Assembly (NCBI GenBank): GCA_007123655.1
Contig: SKKR01000387.1
Span: 1 to 8,622 of the forward strand
Direction of reading: 5' to 3'
DNA length: 8,622 nucleotides
Origin: Thermomicrobiaceae bacterium
Lineage (GTDB): Bacteria; Chloroflexota; Chloroflexia; Thermomicrobiales; Thermomicrobiaceae
Part shown: positions 6,296-8,622 of the stretch, one piece after another
How the letters are laid out: each line of letters opens with the position of its first letter
Position numbering within the stretch: the first letter of the stretch is position 1
Made by a program: the position numbers and the translations under genes
Notes under the pieces: model-generated
Seen by the model: only the letters and a program-made list of their open reading frames with translations
Told to the model about the DNA's origin: nothing
Database searches by the model: none

Positions 6296-6404
6296 AGAAA
6301 TGACCGATCGCGGGCTTTCCTTTACCTGTGCTCACCGGCTCATTGACGCGTCTCGCTGACTGGATAGAAACCGGATTGAGACCGCCGCAATTGCCCGGGA
6401 TTCT

Positions 6405-6432
6405 ACCATACGACTCGCGATCTCTTTCACAA
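6405..6432 (-). promoter_or_regulatory. Candidate sigma-70-type promoter for the nuoG-like gene
   Basis: The minus strand has TTGTGA (6432-6427), a 16-bp spacer, then TATGGT (6410-6405); each box matches the consensus at 4 of 6 positions. TAGAAT, overlapping just downstream, is an alternative -10. If used, the leader would be about 190 nt long and would contain the pseudoknot element. It is a consensus match only. Confidence 0.35.
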
Positions 6433-6440
6433 TCGGACCA

Positions 6441-6446
6441 TTGACA
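6441..6446 (+). promoter_or_regulatory. Perfect TTGACA box upstream of the M23 peptidase gene
   Basis: TTGACA lies 49 nt before the ATG at 6496 and faces the peptidase gene. A related CTGACA is at 6458-6463. No convincing -10 box is found at 16-18 bp from either, so the plus-strand promoter is only tentatively placed. The remaining sequence of this divergent 288-nt region shows nothing else that I can support. Confidence 0.25.
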
Positions 6447-6495
6447 GTCCGGGACATCTGACATTTGGGTAGGGTGTATTTGGTACCAAGGGAGC

Positions 6496-7950
6496 ATGCG
6501 TTGGTCGTACGCTGCTGGGTATGTTTCTAGCATGAATGTGCATGGCTCTGGCAGGTCGAACCAGCGGGAACCCGTTCTCAAACCAATCTCCACTCACGGC
6601 AAACGCCAGCCGACTGGAGAAGCATCCCAGCAACATGACAGAGCTCCGGTCACTCCCGGAGTTGACCCGTCATCGTTCCCTTCATACCTCGAGACGACGC
6701 TGTCGAAATTGCGTGCCCAGTTCGACACGTACCTGAGCAGTGCCGATGACTGGACGTCCTACCTCTCGCAGCTTGGTAGCCAGCGGCGTATTGTCGTGCC
6801 GGTCTGGGCGGTTGCCGTTCTGGTTCTCGCGCTTGGTGCGGTGTCCGTACTGGTCGCCACTACCCAGTTGGGCAACGGTGGCAGCAGTCAGACAGCAGAG
6901 GAGAACCGACAGTCCGACTCCGGCGCCCTGGACGAGATCGAACACGTCCTGGCGCTCGATGACGATGAACTGGTCTCGAGCATCGAGTGGGACCCGCCTC
7001 GCGAGACGCTGCTCTCGCCCCGGCAGCAGTACCTTCTTGAACAGGGCACGGATCCAAAGTTCGAGATTCGCTATGCCGCGTCCGAAGTGGAGCGCCTGCA
7101 GGCAGAACTCGAGGCGATCCAGCGCAACAGCGCAATGCTCAGGAGCCTGGCGCGCCAGCAATCGGGGGATCTCTCCGCGGCGTATTCATCACTCGAAGCC
7201 ACACAGGAGCAGAAGGATGGCGCGCTCGAGGATCTGCAGAACCGGATCAATGAACTTGAGGGCCAGATCGAAACGGTCGATGACCTCGCTCGAGAGCTGC
7301 GCCAGCTCCTGGGGCTGCCGGAACCGCAGTCAGGTGTGGGCGGACCGGTTGGAGACAATCCGGGCACCAACCCGGAGAGTAATGACCCCTGGATGCAGCT
7401 TCGATCCGATATCGTCAGCGTCGAACAGCAGGCTGGCAATCTCGTTTTTGATCTGGACGAGGTGAACACCGAGATCCAGATCCGCCTGGCACTGGTTCGG
7501 CAGTCAGGACTTCCCCGGGGCGGAAGTGTCGAGGATGATCTTCGCTTCTATGAAGCAATGCCTCTTGGCTGGCCCGTTGATGGGCCTATTACGTCCCGGT
7601 TCGGGATGCGGTCCAGCCCGTTCGCAAGCGGTTCGGAGATGCATACTGGTATCGATATCGCGGCACGTACCGGAACCCCGGTCCGGGCGACTGGTGCCGG
7701 GACTGTACGTGTCGCGGGAAACCAGGGCGGCTATGGCTTGCTGGTGATCATCGATCACGGTCGTGGCGTTTCGACCTGGTATGGACATAACTCCCGGCTC
7801 CTGGTCAGTCCGGGTCAGTCCGTGCAGGCCGGTCAGACCATCGCGGAAGTCGGGTCGACCGGGCGCTCTACCGGTCCGCACGTTCACTACGAAGTCCGGA
7901 TCGGCAACTCGATTCAGGACCCGATGTTACTCATGGACATGCAGCGCTAA
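6496..7950 (+). CDS. Membrane-anchored coiled-coil M23 (LytM-type) metallopeptidase
   Basis: This 484-residue protein is predicted to cut peptidoglycan cross-bridges or stem peptides at the cell surface. Residues 1-98 are hydrophilic, presumably cytoplasmic, and end in QRR. Residues 99-121 are one membrane helix, giving a type II orientation with the rest outside. A Glu/Gln/Leu-rich coiled coil covers about 193-270, then a Gly/Pro/Asn linker and a second helical stretch (300-335). The LytM domain starts near 357 with WPVDGPITSRFG. All active-site residues are visible: zinc ligands His383 and Asp387 (HTGID), His431 in YGH, and HVH at 462-464 with the second histidine a zinc ligand. It should therefore be catalytically active, unlike EnvC/NlpD-type activators. 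The start is uncertain: ATG 6496 has AAGGGAG only about 1 nt away, and ATG 6532 (residue 13) has no clear ribosome-binding site. It is divergent from the nuoG-like gene. Its role is probably cell-wall remodelling. Confidence 0.9.
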   Translation: MRWSYAAGYVSSMNVHGSGRSNQREPVLKPISTHGKRQPTGEASQQHDRAPVTPGVDPSSFPSYLETTLSKLRAQFDTYLSSADDWTSYLSQLGSQRRIVVPVWAVAVLVLALGAVSVLVATTQLGNGGSSQTAEENRQSDSGALDEIEHVLALDDDELVSSIEWDPPRETLLSPRQQYLLEQGTDPKFEIRYAASEVERLQAELEAIQRNSAMLRSLARQQSGDLSAAYSSLEATQEQKDGALEDLQNRINELEGQIETVDDLARELRQLLGLPEPQSGVGGPVGDNPGTNPESNDPWMQLRSDIVSVEQQAGNLVFDLDEVNTEIQIRLALVRQSGLPRGGSVEDDLRFYEAMPLGWPVDGPITSRFGMRSSPFASGSEMHTGIDIAARTGTPVRATGAGTVRVAGNQGGYGLLVIIDHGRGVSTWYGHNSRLLVSPGQSVQAGQTIAEVGSTGRSTGPHVHYEVRIGNSIQDPMLLMDMQR

Positions 7951-8006
7951 CAACAGGTTCCCCTCGCGTGTTTATCCCGGTGACGTCGATCTTCCGGACC
8001 CAGTTT

Positions 8007-8027
8007 GATACCCGTTAGATACCCCGT
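8007..8027. repeat. Short imperfect direct repeat between the peptidase gene and gatB
   Basis: GATACCCGT (8007-8015) is followed by GATACCCCGT (8018-8027). It lies immediately upstream of the gatB promoter. A regulatory role is possible, but the repeat is short and may be chance. I see no clear terminator for the peptidase gene in the 7951-8046 stretch. Confidence 0.35.
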
Positions 8028-8043
8028 CCGTAGCGGGATGTCG

Positions 8044-8052
8044 TGCTATAAT
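8044..8052 (+). promoter_or_regulatory. Extended -10 promoter for gatB
   Basis: TGCTATAAT is a perfect TATAAT preceded by the TGn extension (TG at 8044-8045, TATAAT at 8047-8052). No good -35 box is found at 16-18 bp, which is typical of extended -10 promoters. Transcription would begin near 8059, giving a leader of about 38 nt before the TTG start. Confidence 0.6.
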
Positions 8053-8071
8053 CGCGGCACTCGGCGGTTGA

Positions 8072-8089
8072 TTGACGGACACTTGACGG
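8072..8089 (+). repeat. Direct repeat TTGACGG in the gatB leader
   Basis: TTGACGG is found at 8072-8078 and again at 8083-8089 (11-nt period), between the predicted transcription start and the ribosome-binding site, overlapping the latter by two bases. Its function is unknown; chance is possible. Confidence 0.3.
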
Positions 8090-8094
8090 GAGAG
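8088..8094 (+). promoter_or_regulatory. Ribosome-binding site fixing the TTG start of gatB
   Basis: GGGAGAG lies upstream of the TTG at 8098, with 5 nt between its GGGAG core and the start codon. It supports this non-ATG start over the in-frame ATG at 8038. Confidence 0.65.
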
Positions 8095-8097
8095 ACG

Positions 8098-8622
8098 TTG
8101 GAGTTCCAAACGATCATCGGCCTCGAGGTCCACGCGCAACTGCTGACGCGTTCGAAAATGTTTTGCCGCTGCTCGTCGGCGTATGCCTCGACTGATCCGA
8201 ACACCCATGTTTGCCCCGTCTGCCTTGGATTGCCCGGCGCGCTTCCGGTGATCAACCACGGGGCAGTGCAGGCAACGATCATGACCGGCATTGCGCTCAA
8301 CTGCACTATTCCTGAATACAGCAAGTTCGATCGCAAGAACTACATCTATCCCGACCTGATGAAGGGCTATCAGATCTCACAGTACGACCTTCCTCTGTGC
8401 GAAGCCGGTCATCTTCCGATGATCGTGGACGGACGGAAGAAGGACATCGGCATTACTCGCGTCCATCTTGAGGAAGACACCGCACGGCTGGTACATCGAA
8501 CCGAGTCCGGAGAGAGCTACAGCCTGGTAGATGTCAACCGGTCCGGAGTTCCGCTCATGGAGATCGTGAGCGAGCCAGACATACGCTCCCCGGAAGAAGC
8601 GCGCGCGTATCTGATGGCGCTC
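8098..8622 (+). CDS. gatB: Asp-tRNA(Asn)/Glu-tRNA(Gln) amidotransferase subunit B, N-terminal part, cut by the window end
   Basis: These are the first 175 codons of GatB, the subunit of the GatCAB amidotransferase that binds and activates misacylated Glu-tRNA(Gln) or Asp-tRNA(Asn) for amidation in the cytoplasm. Family members are about 480 residues. The start reads [14 protein letters not shown], the canonical GatB N-terminus. A CxC plus CxxC set (Cys23, 25, 39, 42) around [12 protein letters not shown] follows, then [30 protein letters not shown] and [18 protein letters not shown], all family hallmarks. The start codon is TTG (8098-8100). An in-frame ATG at 8038 would add 20 residues not seen in GatB, and it lies upstream of the predicted transcription start, so it is rejected. 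Neither gatC nor gatA is upstream in the window; gatB appears to have its own promoter. Presence of GatCAB implies indirect synthesis of Gln-tRNA and/or Asn-tRNA. Confidence 0.96.
   Translation, partial: MEFQTIIGLEVHAQLLTRSKMFCRCSSAYASTDPNTHVCPVCLGLPGALPVINHGAVQATIMTGIALNCTIPEYSKFDRKNYIYPDLMKGYQISQYDLPLCEAGHLPMIVDGRKKDIGITRVHLEEDTARLVHRTESGESYSLVDVNRSGVPLMEIVSEPDIRSPEEARAYLMAL

Noticed and set aside
4684..6303. 539-codon plus-strand ORF opposite the nuoG-like gene
   Set aside because: It mirrors the codon bias of the coding strand; its product lacks recognisable motifs, while the opposite strand has five cluster motifs and a conserved pterin fold.
6291..6593. 100-codon minus-strand ORF in the divergent intergenic region
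   Set aside because: It overlaps the start of the peptidase gene and the candidate promoters, has no family resemblance and no convincing ribosome-binding site.
8022..8037. Terminator hairpin after the peptidase gene (CCCG/CGGG stem)
   Set aside because: The stem has only four base pairs and is followed by no T-run; it overlaps the upstream flank of the gatB promoter.
1..8622. CRISPR array, transposase, insertion sequence, tRNA or rRNA gene
   Set aside because: I found no regularly spaced repeats, no terminal inverted repeats with transposase-like ORFs, and no tRNA or rRNA-like segments. The window looks like ordinary core chromosome.

Overview
The window is dense bacterial chromosome, roughly 60% G+C by eye, with strong third-position bias that creates long antisense ORFs. 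It holds six protein genes, two of them cut by the window edges. Protein sequences and gene content suggest a member of the Chloroflexota (Thermomicrobia/Sphaerobacter-like), but this is inference from style and not proven by a marker gene.

Layout: (1) 1-315, plus strand, the C-terminal third of an endonuclease IV (nfo), a base-excision repair enzyme. (2) 321-6207, a minus-strand run read from right to left: an 801-residue NuoG/formate-dehydrogenase-alpha-like iron-sulfur protein, a 143-residue NuoI-like 2x[4Fe-4S] protein, an NAD(P)-dependent aldehyde dehydrogenase, and a type II NADH dehydrogenase-like flavoprotein with an added N-terminal membrane anchor. The first two genes are 24 nt apart and the last two 36 nt apart. 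A 172-nt gap with a possible terminator hairpin splits the run into two pairs. (3) 6208-6495, a divergent intergenic region with a candidate minus-strand promoter and overlapping inverted repeats that would form an H-type pseudoknot in the nuoG leader. (4) 6496-7950, plus strand, a membrane-anchored coiled-coil M23 (LytM) peptidoglycan peptidase. (5) 8098-8622, plus strand, the first 175 codons of gatB, with a TTG start and an extended -10 promoter.

How the genes may work together: the minus-strand run is a redox neighbourhood. The aldehyde dehydrogenase would make NAD(P)H, the NDH-2-like protein could pass NADH electrons to quinone without proton pumping, and the NuoG/NuoI-like pair looks like an electron-transfer module of complex I or of a related complex. 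No other complex I subunit (A-F, H, J-N) is present in the window.

The most interesting item is the large subunit. Its sequence is closer to formate dehydrogenase alpha subunits than to classical NuoG: it has two ferredoxin-type clusters and strongly FDH-like pterin-binding motifs. However, the catalytic Cys/Sec-His pair of formate dehydrogenases is Ala-Val here. It therefore looks like an FDH-derived scaffold that has lost formate chemistry. The second most interesting item is the candidate structured leader in front of it.
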